DNA of 64,000 nt from SAR202 cluster bacterium (lineage in GTDB: Bacteria > Chloroflexota > Dehalococcoidia > Lucifugimonadales > GCA-2719675): the NCBI GenBank assembly GCA_009392295.1, contig VFGW01000010.1, positions 18,844-82,843 of the forward strand. The letters are read 5' to 3'. The stretch's first letter is position 1. Every line of letters starts with the position of its first letter. Under the pieces are notes generated by a model. The model saw only the letters and a program-made list of their open reading frames with translations, was not told the DNA's origin and searched no databases. The position numbers and the translations under genes are program-made. Shown one piece after another: positions 39,392 through 49,772 of the stretch.

Positions 39392-40274
39392 CAAAACATT
39401 CTTGAATAAAAAATGTTGAGATTGCTGAAAATCCACAAATTTTATTAACCTTACGTATCATGTCATATTGATCTTCATTATCGCAAATAGGTATAAATAA
39501 TGCTGGCCCTGCACCTGAAACATAACATTTCATTACACCTTGCTGATTTAATAAATTGAAAGGATTTAAATAGTCGTTAAACACTTTTGGATAAATATCT
39601 TGAAAAGAATTAAAAAATTTCGAGCAATCTATACGATTAGTTTTATAAATACTTTCCAACAAATTATCAGTATTTTGGCCATTAGTATAATTTTTTTCAT
39701 TCAAAAAACTGTAAGCTAAAGCTGTCTTATTCTTCTTAACAGTACTTAGACAATTATTGGGGAAAATCAAAATCACCTTCATCTGGTTTAATGAGGGTAG
39801 CTTGGAAACAATTTCACCCTTACCTGAAACATGAGCTGTGCCTCCATATAAAAAAAATGAAACATCAGAACCTAATTGAGAACCTAAGCAAGCCAATTGC
39901 TCCAAATTTAAATTCAGATTCCAAAGCTTATTTAATCCTATTAAAGTCGTCGCAGCATTGCTACTGCCTCCACCCAAACCTGCTGCAACAGGAATATTTT
40001 TATCTACAAAAATTTTTGCTCCAAATTTTACATTCATAAAATCTTTTAAAAGTTTTCCGGCCCTATACACTAAATTATCTTGAGTATTTAAATTTTCTAA
40101 ATTAGTTTCCACTACTAATTCACTATCCTTCTGAAAATGCAATATGTCATGTAAACTAATTGTTTGAAATACAGAAGAAATTTCGTGAAATCCATCTTCA
40201 CGTTTTCCAAGGATCTCTAATGTTAAATTAATTTTTGCATAAGAATTTAATTTAAATAACTTCAACATATTCAT
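39384..40274 (-). CDS. ispE: 4-diphosphocytidyl-2-C-methyl-D-erythritol kinase
   Basis: SYAKINLTLEILGKREDGFHEISSVFQTISLHD; KNIPVAAGLGGGSSNAATTLIGLN; VSGAGPALF. Confidence 0.94.
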   Translation of the reverse strand: MNMLKLFKLNSYAKINLTLEILGKREDGFHEISSVFQTISLHDILHFQKDSELVVETNLENLNTQDNLVYRAGKLLKDFMNVKFGAKIFVDKNIPVAAGLGGGSSNAATTLIGLNKLWNLNLNLEQLACLGSQLGSDVSFFLYGGTAHVSGKGEIVSKLPSLNQMKVILIFPNNCLSTVKKNKTALAYSFLNEKNYTNGQNTDNLLESIYKTNRIDCSKFFNSFQDIYPKVFNDYLNPFNLLNQQGVMKCYVSGAGPALFIPICDNEDQYDMIRKVNKICGFSAISTFFIQECFDE

Positions 40275-40511
40275 TAAACCTATAAATCAAATCATCTCGA
40301 CAATAGTTGAAAAACATAAATACCATTTATGTAACTTATAGGATTTTTCTAACCTTAATCAATATAAATATGATACTTATTACGATATTTATTCCTATGG
40401 TTACATACAAATTAGTTTGTGTATAAAATATATCTGAATTATAATTCACAAAGAGTTCATATTTGATATGTATTGCTTGCATATCCTTAAAAATAGAATT
40501 AGGAGAAAATA

Positions 40512-41288
40512 TTGTATCCAATAAATTTGTCTAAAAAAACAGCTCTAGTATTCGGAGTAGCTAATCATAGAAGCATTGCATGGTCAATAGCAAAAACGCT
40601 TCATTCTGCAGGAGCAAACTTAATCCTTGCATATCAAAATGAAAGACTTAAAGAGAACTTATCTAAAATCACAGAAGGACTTCCAAATGTTTCACTTTTT
40701 GAATGCGACGTCTCTTCTGATGAAAATATCGAAGAATTATATAATCAGATCAACAAAAAATTTGATTCTATAGATTATATTGTACATAGTATAGCTTTTG
40801 CGAATAGAGAAGATTTATCAGGTGAATTCATTAACACACCTAGAAAAGGATTTCTAACTGCATTAGAAATAAGTGCATATTCCCTTATACCGGTTGCTAG
40901 ATTAGGTAGCCATTTGCTAGAGAAAAATGGAGGAAGTATCATCACGATGACTTTCCAAGCTTCTGAAAGAGTTTTTCCAGGATACAATGTCATGGCTACA
41001 GCAAAATCTGCTCTAGAAAACTCCGTAAAAAACTTAGCATATGACCTAGGTAAAAAACAAATAAGAATAAATGCAATATCAGCAGGACCACTAGACACTC
41101 TATCTTCTAGGGTAATAAGCGGATACAAAGACATGAAAACTTACAATGCTAATAAAGCTCCATTACAAAGAAATATCACTTTTGAAGAAGTTGCTAACAC
41201 AGCACTTTTTTTGTGTAGTGATCTATCAACTGGAATTACCGGGGAAATAATCCATGTTGATGCTGGGTACAACATTATGGGCATTTAA
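40512..41288 (+). CDS. fabI: Enoyl-[acyl-carrier-protein] reductase (NADH)
   Basis: TTG start after aggag; ALVFGVANHRSIAWSIAKTLHSAGANLILAYQ; GYNVMATAKSALENSVKNLAYDLGKKQIRINAISAGPLDTLSSR. Confidence 0.93.
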   Translation: MYPINLSKKTALVFGVANHRSIAWSIAKTLHSAGANLILAYQNERLKENLSKITEGLPNVSLFECDVSSDENIEELYNQINKKFDSIDYIVHSIAFANREDLSGEFINTPRKGFLTALEISAYSLIPVARLGSHLLEKNGGSIITMTFQASERVFPGYNVMATAKSALENSVKNLAYDLGKKQIRINAISAGPLDTLSSRVISGYKDMKTYNANKAPLQRNITFEEVANTALFLCSDLSTGITGEIIHVDAGYNIMGI

Positions 41289-41330
41289 TTTCTAATCAAC
41301 TAAATCAAATACCAATTAAAATTAAAAATA

Positions 41331-41365
41331 AAATAGAGCCTTGAAAATATTTCAGGGCTCTATTT
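41331..41365. terminator. Bidirectional hairpin terminator between convergent fabI and the surface-protein gene
   Basis: AAATAGAGCCTTGAAA / TTTCAGGGCTCTATTT, 16-bp stem with one G-U, loop ATAT, A/T tracts on both sides. Confidence 0.85.
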
Positions 41366-41396
41366 ATTTATTACTATTTTAAAAAATGAAAACTTA

Positions 41397-42479
41397 CTAA
41401 GCTGGTAAGCCTACATCTTTCCTTCTATACACTATGAAAGATCCAACTGCGATAGACATCAAAGCTAAACCTAACATTAAGCTAACCAAAACTGGGACGG
41501 CATTATCCCCAGCAGCTGGAGCAGTTAATTTTGATTCATCTAAAGTAACAGCTGTGATATTGTATGTTGCCATATTTTGAGCTGCAACAACAGCACCATC
41601 AACTCCACCTGCACTAGCATCTGTAGAAACTCCACTAGATCCTGCAGCTAAGAAAGCTATTATAGTTCCTCCGCCAGGGCCTATTAATCCTTTCTTAAGA
41701 GCAACATCTGATTTAGCTCTAGCACTAACAGCTAAATCTCGAGCTGATGTAGCCCAAGAAGTAACGTTACTAATTTCAGTATTAACAGTCGCATAATTAG
41801 CTGCTACAGAAGTATAATTGTCTGTTGAATCTCCAGTATCAGCTGCATTAGCAGCTGTAGCTGATGCAGTTGCACTAGCAGCTGTAGACAATACAGATCC
41901 TTCAACAGCATCTATAACTTGCTTTAGGTAATCATCAATCACAGACGCAGTTGTCGCATTACTAGCTGCAGTTGCAGCATCAGAAGCGACCTGCAATTCC
42001 GTTTTAAGATCAGCTAGAATACCAGTTGTAGATCCAGTTGTAGATCCAGACAACAATTTTCGAATGTGAGCAATTGAAGCTTTAGGGATTACCGCACTAT
42101 AGATTATACTTGTTGAAGGAGAAGAAGGTATAGCACCTTCATTTTCTTCAGTAATCATCAAAGCATTGTAATTTCTTATTAAGTTTAGACCGCTATATAG
42201 CGAACTACTACTATTGTGCGTGTGACTAACTGCACCGTTACTATCAACCGAAATAATACCAATACTAACTTTACGGTATTCGGAAGCTAACCAACCAACA
42301 AACTGTTTGCCTGATGCAGGTGCGGTAACTCCAGTCATGGTGATAGTAATAGCATCACTGCTACCCTTATCATCAGATACTATAGCCGTACCAGAACCAG
42401 ATTGAGCAAAAGCCGGTATAGCAGATAACGTCAAAAGTGCAACGAAAACCACTAGCACGCTTGTTTTGACCATGGACAT
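41397..42479 (-). CDS. Secreted/surface protein with RskA-like N-domain, Ala-rich stalk and C-terminal TM anchor
   Basis: Signal MSMVKTSVLVVFVALLTLSAIPAFAQ; FVGWLASEYRKVSIGIISVDSNGAV...NALMITEENEGAIPSSPSTSIIYSAVIP; C-terminus VLVSLMLGLALMSIAVGSFIVYRRKD. SD AGGAGGAAAGG upstream of ATG 42479. Confidence 0.75.
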   Translation of the reverse strand: MSMVKTSVLVVFVALLTLSAIPAFAQSGSGTAIVSDDKGSSDAITITMTGVTAPASGKQFVGWLASEYRKVSIGIISVDSNGAVSHTHNSSSSLYSGLNLIRNYNALMITEENEGAIPSSPSTSIIYSAVIPKASIAHIRKLLSGSTTGSTTGILADLKTELQVASDAATAASNATTASVIDDYLKQVIDAVEGSVLSTAASATASATAANAADTGDSTDNYTSVAANYATVNTEISNVTSWATSARDLAVSARAKSDVALKKGLIGPGGGTIIAFLAAGSSGVSTDASAGGVDGAVVAAQNMATYNITAVTLDESKLTAPAAGDNAVPVLVSLMLGLALMSIAVGSFIVYRRKDVGLPA

Positions 42480-42826
42480 ATTTAGCGCCTTTCCTCCTGT
42501 GTTTAATATTTTACAGGTGTGCCATATACAAATATGCACAGACTTACACTACCACAAGCTGAGCATTAGGCAAAGCCTCTAGAAGTGCATTATTGGATCA
42601 TTTCTTAAAAAATAACATCTAAATCTTAAGAAAATACACCATCTAAGTATTAATTTTTTTAATTTCCATAGATTAAGAATATTCCTAATGTAAATCTTAA
42701 TCACAAAGAAAGTATACCAAAATATTTGATAAATTAAACCCATTATATTGGTATTTTTTCATTGACTAAGCAATAATCAATAAATACTATCAAATTCTGA
42801 TTTTTTAAAACAAAGGTGTTTTTCAT

Positions 42827-43924
42827 ATGAAAGCTGCGGTATTAAACAATATCAACCAAAATTTGGAAATCGAAAATCTAATCCAAGAATCGCCCAAAGA
42901 AAATGAAGTGAAAGTAAAAATAAATTTCGCCGGAGTTTGTGCAAGTGACGCACATATAATGGATGGTTCAGCAACATTACCAAAACCCGTAGTGTTAGGG
43001 CATGAAGGCTCTGGAACAATTGTAGAAGTAGGATCAAATGTTAGAAATTTAAAACCTGGTGATAGAGTAATTATGTCATTCGTATCAAACTGTGGTCATT
43101 GCTTTCACTGCAGAACAGGCATTCCAAATTTATGTAGCGAAAATCTACGAATAGGATCTAAATTGTTTGATGACACTTTCCGTTTAAAAAAACAAAATAA
43201 CCAAGAAGTATATCAAATGGGTAAAATAGGATTGTTTGCAGAATATTCTGTTTGCCCATCTCAAGCTTGCTACCCTATCCCTAAAGAAATCAGTTTAGAA
43301 ACAGCAGCTTTAATAGGTTGCTGTGCCACAACAGGCATTGGGGCTATTATAAATCACCAAAATGTCAAAACAGGAATGAGTTTTGCTATTTTTGGATGTG
43401 GCGGTGTTGGAATAAGCGCAATTCAAGGAGCAAAATTACTCAATGCTTCAAAAATAATAGCTGTTGATATAGACGATGAAAAATTAGAATTTACAAAAAA
43501 ATTTGGATCTACACATACAATAAATGCTGCTACTGAAAGCCCTATTAAAAAAATACTTGAAATCACATTTGGTAATGGCGTAGATATGGCATTAGACACA
43601 TTTGGAAGTTCTGGCACTTCAGAAAACGCTTTGGAATCAATTAGAAGAGGTGGCTATGCTGTAATTGTAGGCCTAGCAAATGAAGGCGAAAAGATACAAG
43701 TTGATGCTGTATCTTTAGTAAGAAAACAGCTAAACTTAACAGGTTCATATTATGGAACTACAAGTTCACACGAAACATTCAGAACAATTGTCAATGCTTG
43801 TAGGAATAATCAATTAGATCTAAATTCAATAGTAACAAAAAAATTTCCTCTAGAAAAAATCAATATTGCTTTTAATGAACTCAATAGTGGCGCTATAACT
43901 GGCAGGGGACTTATAGAATTCTAA
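42827..43924 (+). CDS. Zinc-dependent alcohol dehydrogenase (class III-like)
   Basis: GVCASDAHIMDG; LGHEGSGTIVEVGSNVRNLKPGDRVIMSFVSNCGHCFHCRTGIPNLC; GCGGVGISAIQGAKLL. Confidence 0.92.
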   Translation: MKAAVLNNINQNLEIENLIQESPKENEVKVKINFAGVCASDAHIMDGSATLPKPVVLGHEGSGTIVEVGSNVRNLKPGDRVIMSFVSNCGHCFHCRTGIPNLCSENLRIGSKLFDDTFRLKKQNNQEVYQMGKIGLFAEYSVCPSQACYPIPKEISLETAALIGCCATTGIGAIINHQNVKTGMSFAIFGCGGVGISAIQGAKLLNASKIIAVDIDDEKLEFTKKFGSTHTINAATESPIKKILEITFGNGVDMALDTFGSSGTSENALESIRRGGYAVIVGLANEGEKIQVDAVSLVRKQLNLTGSYYGTTSSHETFRTIVNACRNNQLDLNSIVTKKFPLEKINIAFNELNSGAITGRGLIEF

Positions 43925-43947
43925 TTAAAGAATGCAAATATTATTTG

Positions 43948-45075
43948 TCACAAATTCCATCTTGTAGAAGCACAATGAGTAATACCATCTTCAAGTGTAA
44001 TGTAATAGACAGTCAATATACTCCCATCTAACAATTGTTTTGATACAGGATAACCTACATCACTAGATGATCTGCCGCCAGTCAAGTTGGATTTTTCATT
44101 TTTATTAGAAAGCGTACCGGCATCATCTCTTAATATGTATTCTTTACTAAGATCCCAATTAAGTCCTCCGTCATCACTAACTACAGCTCTAATACCCATG
44201 GGTGATTTTCTAAATCCATAAGAACATAAAATTCTATCGTCTGAAAGCTTCAATAAATGTGCTGGAAATCCCCAGATATTTGTCTCAATTTGGTTAGACC
44301 AAGTCAGGCCTCCATCATGAGATATGGTTGATAATAAATATCCAGATTTATCTCCTTCAGTATATCTAGACATAGCTAAAATTTTATTTGGAGTCACTTC
44401 AATTAAAGCAGTTTCATCTCCTTTACCAATTTCAATTAAACTCCATTCATTAAGCTTTACACCTGAGCGCAAAACAAATGTTACATGTAAACCATCTTCT
44501 TTAACTCCATACATAGGCACTAACATCGTCCCGTTCTCTAGAACAATACCTCTTTCAAAACCCAAAACCCATTTAAACCCTTCCGCGATCCATTCATACT
44601 TTTCCCATGTTTTCCCATTATCTTTTGATTTTTTAACAAATAACTTTGGGGTATTCACATAAATATATTTATCTGGATCCTGAGGATGATCTCTAACAAC
44701 CCACCCATTATTCAAAGCAATTTTTTTTTGATCAATATCTAATTTTTCCCATCCGATCGAACCTGCGGAAACTAAATCTCCATTTGACAATTGATTAGTG
44801 AATGCTCGCCAACCAGATTTTACAGTAAATGAGCTAAGCGAAGAGATATCTCCCTTAAACATATCTTTATGATCAACCCTTCTTGGCATAATAGTAGTTG
44901 TCCATGACCTACCAAAATCTATAGTTTCAACACAAGCAAAATTTTCCCCAAAATGATCATGAAACGGAGAAGAAACAAAAATAACTGAAATTTTGCTATT
45001 GTTATCTGAATTATTTGAAATTAAAGGAAAAGCAGAATAATATCCAGGTTTTTTAAAAAGTATTGAATGCTGCAT
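43948..45075 (-). CDS. Sialidase/BNR-repeat family glycosidase-like protein
   Basis: Asp-box-like motifs SKDNGKTWEKY, SHDGGLTWSNQ, SDDGGLNWDLS, ETIDFGRSWTT. Confidence 0.78.
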   Translation of the reverse strand: MQHSILFKKPGYYSAFPLISNNSDNNSKISVIFVSSPFHDHFGENFACVETIDFGRSWTTTIMPRRVDHKDMFKGDISSLSSFTVKSGWRAFTNQLSNGDLVSAGSIGWEKLDIDQKKIALNNGWVVRDHPQDPDKYIYVNTPKLFVKKSKDNGKTWEKYEWIAEGFKWVLGFERGIVLENGTMLVPMYGVKEDGLHVTFVLRSGVKLNEWSLIEIGKGDETALIEVTPNKILAMSRYTEGDKSGYLLSTISHDGGLTWSNQIETNIWGFPAHLLKLSDDRILCSYGFRKSPMGIRAVVSDDGGLNWDLSKEYILRDDAGTLSNKNEKSNLTGGRSSSDVGYPVSKQLLDGSILTVYYITLEDGITHCASTRWNL

Positions 45076-45117
45076 ACATGCTCTCCAAATATCAAATATA
45101 CTCTACAAAAAATCACA

Positions 45118-47763
45118 CTAATAATCTAAGAGTTCAATATCATATCCTATAGATTCCAAATCTTTAGTAATTTTCTTGGCATCACCCACAATAACTATTG
45201 GAATATTCGTACTATTCACATATTTTAAAGTCGACGAATGAACATCACTTAAAGAAAGCTTGTTAAACTTATCCAAAAATTTTACATAATAATCTTCTTG
45301 CAAAGAAAAAAGTGAAATATTATGTAGCTTCTGAAGAATTTGTTCATTAGTTGCAAAACCAGATGCAAATCCTTTATTGACACTATGCTTAGCATCAATA
45401 AATTCATTCTCTGAAATTAATCGATTATTGGTGATATCCTCAATTTCTTTTAGTGTCTCCGAAACAGCTTGACTTGTAACTTTAGTCTCAACAGCACCAC
45501 CAATATGAATCACAGATGGTGCGGAAAAAGCCCAATCAATACTTGATGAATATCCATATGTGTAGCCTTTGTCATCTCTCAAATTCATATTTAAACGAGA
45601 AATAAATTGTCCTCCTAAAATAAAATTAACCAACGTTAGTGAATAATAATCTTCATGGTTCCTAGAAATAGTTGGAATACCAATTCTTATTACAGACTGT
45701 GGTGCATCAGGTTTATCTATTAAATATATCTTTGTTGCAGACAAATCTAAATCTTGATAATTTACTATTTTATCTGATTTCGGAAAACTAGAAAAACTAT
45801 TTAAATTTAATTGAGATTTAGTATTAATTTCATCAGAACTAATATTACCGACAAATAATAAAGATAGATTTTCATGAGAAATGATTTCTGAATACCTAGA
45901 ACTCAAGATTTCTGGCGTAATATCCTCTATATAAGATTTATCTCCAAAAATAGGCTTTGCAAGGCCTTCAAAATCTTTAAAAAGTATCTCTCTAACAACG
46001 CGTGAAGCAACAAAATTAGGATTTTCCTCGGACCTTTTCATCTTGATCAATTCTAAATCTTTGATACGACTCAATTCATGCTTTGAAAATTTGGGATTCA
46101 TCACAATATCTGACAAAATCTCAAAAACATCAAACCACCTATTTTTCGCTACTTCAGTTGAGAGAGTTATATGTTCCCTCCCAACATTTACATTCAATCC
46201 AGCTCCAAGAAATTCTATTTGCTCAGAAATATCCTTACTTGATCTAGACATAGTACCTTCAGAAAGCATTCTTCCTACTAAATTTGACACCCCAAAAGGT
46301 CCACTCTTTTCAGAATTTGATCCATCTTTAATAAGGATAGCCATAGAAACAATTTCTGAAAATTTTCTTCCTGATGCGATCAATTCAATTTCAGATTTTA
46401 ATTTTATAATTTTTGGTGCCTTAGGGATAAATTTTTTAATTGTTGAGGCTCCAGGCATCAATGTACGATCAATATTAGAAACGATTGAATAATTAAATTC
46501 CCTATCGGGTAAAACTGATAATTCAACTTTTGAATTATTCAACAAATCTCGAGCAATCCTTTCAACATCCGTCAATGTCACATTTAAATATCTTTGCAGA
46601 TCAGAATTAATTCGACTAGGATCCCCGCTCATAACATTAAAATAATTTAATTGATCTGCCCTGCCATTAAATCCACCAAAATTCTGTATATCTGTAAAAT
46701 GTTCTGTTTCAATTAGATTCTTGACCCTAAGCAATTCTTTCTCAGTTAACCCACCTGAAGCAATCAATTCAAGTGCCCTATGAATTTCATTAACATTTTC
46801 TTCTATATCAGAACCAGATGCTATTGTACTAGAAATACCAAATTCCCCTGCTATTTCTTGACCATAATGCCAACAAGAAGCTGAAGATGATATTTTTTTA
46901 TCATATACCAAATTTCTATGTAAAATTGAACTTTTACCATTCCCTAAAATATTCGACAATATCTCAAAGGTAGGTTCTTCACAAGAAAAAAGCGGCGGAG
47001 TTGGCCAATTTAAATAAACCCTAGGAAATTGAACCTTATCGTATATAGTTGTTTGCACATCACTGTTCAAAGGAGAATCAAAGCGTTTCATCAAATCCGG
47101 TTTGTTCACACTAGGGAGATCACCAAAATAATTATTAACTAATTCCTCAGTTTCTTTCAAATCAATATCACCAACTATAGCTAAGCTTGCATTTGATGGT
47201 GAATAAAACTTTTTAAAGAATTCATGAATATCTGAAATAGAAGCTGCTTCCAAATCATCTTGATAACCAATTGTTGGCCAGTTATAAGGATGCGGCAAAG
47301 GAAAAAGCAGAGGCAATATTTCTAAATGTGATTTTCCATAAGGAACATTCTCATAATTTTGTCGTCTCTCATTTTTAACAACATCCGTTTGAATATCTAA
47401 ACGTTTCTGATCAACAGTATCTAATAAAAATCCCATTCGATCTGATTCTAGCCATAAAGCTAATTCCAAATAATTTGCAGGTAGATCTTCCCAATAATTC
47501 GTTGCATCTGAATTTGTGGAACCATTTAAAGAAGCTCCAACTTTTTGCAAAGGCCCAAAATGACTAGAATTGTGATTTTTGGAACCTTCAAACATCATGT
47601 GTTCAAATAAATGCGCAAAACCAGTTCTACCAACTCGTTCATTTTTAGAACCCACATGATACCAAATATTTACTGCAACTATTGGTAGAGAATGATCTTG
47701 ATGTATTATTACTTCAAGCCCATTACTTAAAATAATTTTCTTAAATTCTATTTTAACCAACAT
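45118..47763 (-). CDS. M16 family zinc metallopeptidase (tandem M16 domains)
   Basis: Inverse zinc motif GFAHLFEHMMFEGSKNH (HxxEH); GKSHLEILPLLFPLPHPYNWPTIGYQDDLEAAS; 881 aa with a second M16-like half. Confidence 0.92.
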   Translation of the reverse strand: MLVKIEFKKIILSNGLEVIIHQDHSLPIVAVNIWYHVGSKNERVGRTGFAHLFEHMMFEGSKNHNSSHFGPLQKVGASLNGSTNSDATNYWEDLPANYLELALWLESDRMGFLLDTVDQKRLDIQTDVVKNERRQNYENVPYGKSHLEILPLLFPLPHPYNWPTIGYQDDLEAASISDIHEFFKKFYSPSNASLAIVGDIDLKETEELVNNYFGDLPSVNKPDLMKRFDSPLNSDVQTTIYDKVQFPRVYLNWPTPPLFSCEEPTFEILSNILGNGKSSILHRNLVYDKKISSSASCWHYGQEIAGEFGISSTIASGSDIEENVNEIHRALELIASGGLTEKELLRVKNLIETEHFTDIQNFGGFNGRADQLNYFNVMSGDPSRINSDLQRYLNVTLTDVERIARDLLNNSKVELSVLPDREFNYSIVSNIDRTLMPGASTIKKFIPKAPKIIKLKSEIELIASGRKFSEIVSMAILIKDGSNSEKSGPFGVSNLVGRMLSEGTMSRSSKDISEQIEFLGAGLNVNVGREHITLSTEVAKNRWFDVFEILSDIVMNPKFSKHELSRIKDLELIKMKRSEENPNFVASRVVREILFKDFEGLAKPIFGDKSYIEDITPEILSSRYSEIISHENLSLLFVGNISSDEINTKSQLNLNSFSSFPKSDKIVNYQDLDLSATKIYLIDKPDAPQSVIRIGIPTISRNHEDYYSLTLVNFILGGQFISRLNMNLRDDKGYTYGYSSSIDWAFSAPSVIHIGGAVETKVTSQAVSETLKEIEDITNNRLISENEFIDAKHSVNKGFASGFATNEQILQKLHNISLFSLQEDYYVKFLDKFNKLSLSDVHSSTLKYVNSTNIPIVIVGDAKKITKDLESIGYDIELLDY

Positions 47764-47900
47764 ATATCCTTGTAAATGTCTTTAATCATTATTTGTTGCA
47801 ATCAATTAAACTATTTAATTTATAATAACTAACTGATAAAATAATAATATCATAATAAAAAAAAATGATTGTCTAAAATAAAAATTACGAAAATAACTTA

Positions 47901-49739
47901 ATGAATTTCAATTTGCAAAAAAAGTCTCTTCTATACCTATTAATAGGTGTAACTTTACTTACAGTTTTTATTACTTTCTCATCAGAATCGAAATTTAAAA
48001 CTGAGATACCATTTAGTGAAGTTGTTAAACTAGCTAAAAAGGGATCACTTCAATCGATTGAAGTAAATGGAGATCGTCTAAAAATTATTGGTAAAGATGA
48101 TCAGACATTTACATCTAGAAAAGAACAAGGTGCAAGTGTCGTAGAATCTCTCTATAACAATGGAATTGATCCTCTTACAAGCGACCTACAAGTCATAGTC
48201 AAAGGTGCGAGCGGGCTTACCAACCTTATAGGAATATTTTTAAATTTCCTTCCACTAATATTTTTAGGGGCTGTACTTCTTTTCATGTTTCGTCAAGCTC
48301 AGGGTAGCTCTAATCAAACTTTCAGTTTTGGAAAAAGTAAAGCAAGGATGCAAATAGGCAATCAGCCTGCAGTAAACTTTGATGACGTTGCTGGAGTCGA
48401 AGAGGCTAAGGAAGAATTACGTGAAGTAGTAGAATTCCTTAAATTCCCAGACAGGTTTTTAAGCTTAGGTGCTAGAATACCTAGAGGTGTTCTTTTAGTT
48501 GGCCCTCCAGGTACGGGTAAAACATTACTTGCTAAAGCTGTAGCTGGTGAAGCTGAAGTTCCATTCTTTTCAATTAGTGGAAGTGAGTTTGTTGAGATGT
48601 TTGTAGGAGTGGGTGCATCAAGAGTACGCGACTTATTTAATCAAGCCAAGAAACATTCTCCATGTATAGTATTTGTAGATGAAATAGATGCTGTAGGTAG
48701 ACACCGAGGTGCAGGGCTAGGTGGTGGTCATGATGAAAGAGAGCAAACTCTCAACCAAATATTAGTTGAAATGGATGGATTTGATACAAAAACTAATGTA
48801 ATAGTGATTGCCGCTACCAATAGACCTGATATTCTTGATCCAGCACTCCTTAGGCCAGGAAGATTTGATAGGCGAGTAACTATAGACATACCTGATGTTA
48901 AAGGCAGAGTACAAATACTTGAAGTACATTCAAAAGGAAAACCAATTGGTAAAGAGGTTGACCTAGAATATGTTTCCAAACAGACTCCAGGATTCAGTGG
49001 GGCAGATCTTGCAAACTTGGTAAATGAATCTGCAATATTAGCTGCTAGAAAAAACCAAAAAACCATATCCTCGGAAGAATTTAACGAATCTGTTGACAGA
49101 GTAATGATGGGGCCAGCAAGAAAATCAAAAGTCATTAGCGCAACAGAGAAAAAAATCACAGCTTTTCACGAAGCTGGGCATGCTCTAGTAGGCTTTTTAC
49201 TTCCTAACACAGATAAAGTTTCCAAGGTTACTATTGTTTCAAGGGGGCATGCTGGAGGATATACAAAATCATTACCTGCAGAAGACAGATCTCTATGGTC
49301 AGTTCAGCAATTTAAAGAAAGAATGGCATTTGCAATGGGAGGTAGAGCTGCTGAAGAAATAAATTTTGGTGAAATTACAACAGGAGCTAGCAACGATTTA
49401 AACCAAGCTACAGAAACTGCAAGAGCAATGGTCACAAAATACGGAATGAGTGATAAATTAGGTCCTAGAACATTTGGGAAACGTGAAGAGATGGTGTTTC
49501 TAGGAAAAGAAATCTCTGAAACAAGAGATTACAGTGACCAAATTGCAGAAACAATTGACTCTGAAGTTAAAATCCTTCTTGAAGAAGCATACAATACCGC
49601 AAAGTCTTTATTAACAAAAAATAAAACTAAATTAAAACAAATTGCAGACCACTTAATGGAGCACGAAACACTTGAAGGAGAAATGTTAGAAAATTTATTT
49701 AATTCTCCTACAAGAAAGAAACGTCAAAGTTCAGCGTAA
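47901..49739 (+). CDS. ftsH: ATP-dependent zinc metalloprotease FtsH
   Basis: [52 protein letters not shown] region [25 protein letters not shown] zinc motif. Confidence 0.97.
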   Translation: MNFNLQKKSLLYLLIGVTLLTVFITFSSESKFKTEIPFSEVVKLAKKGSLQSIEVNGDRLKIIGKDDQTFTSRKEQGASVVESLYNNGIDPLTSDLQVIVKGASGLTNLIGIFLNFLPLIFLGAVLLFMFRQAQGSSNQTFSFGKSKARMQIGNQPAVNFDDVAGVEEAKEELREVVEFLKFPDRFLSLGARIPRGVLLVGPPGTGKTLLAKAVAGEAEVPFFSISGSEFVEMFVGVGASRVRDLFNQAKKHSPCIVFVDEIDAVGRHRGAGLGGGHDEREQTLNQILVEMDGFDTKTNVIVIAATNRPDILDPALLRPGRFDRRVTIDIPDVKGRVQILEVHSKGKPIGKEVDLEYVSKQTPGFSGADLANLVNESAILAARKNQKTISSEEFNESVDRVMMGPARKSKVISATEKKITAFHEAGHALVGFLLPNTDKVSKVTIVSRGHAGGYTKSLPAEDRSLWSVQQFKERMAFAMGGRAAEEINFGEITTGASNDLNQATETARAMVTKYGMSDKLGPRTFGKREEMVFLGKEISETRDYSDQIAETIDSEVKILLEEAYNTAKSLLTKNKTKLKQIADHLMEHETLEGEMLENLFNSPTRKKRQSSA

Positions 49740-49772
49740 TTCATTGATTTAATACTATCAAAAAATAAAAAG

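Noticed and set aside
40336-40482. Small minus-strand ORF with a C-terminal hydrophobic helix (MQAIHIKYELF...IVISIIFILIKVRKIL)
   Set aside because: No properly spaced SD, AT-rich DNA readily gives Ile/Phe/Lys-rich hydrophobic ORFs, and the longer TTG start overlaps fabI.
46043-46492. 149-aa antisense ORF inside the M16 peptidase gene (and similar shadows at 1283-1537, 11166-11756, 15675-16043, 16245-16634, 31774-32229, 40775-41134, 48728-49159)
   Set aside because: Each lies opposite a strongly conserved gene, with no recognisable protein family or clear ribosome-binding site.
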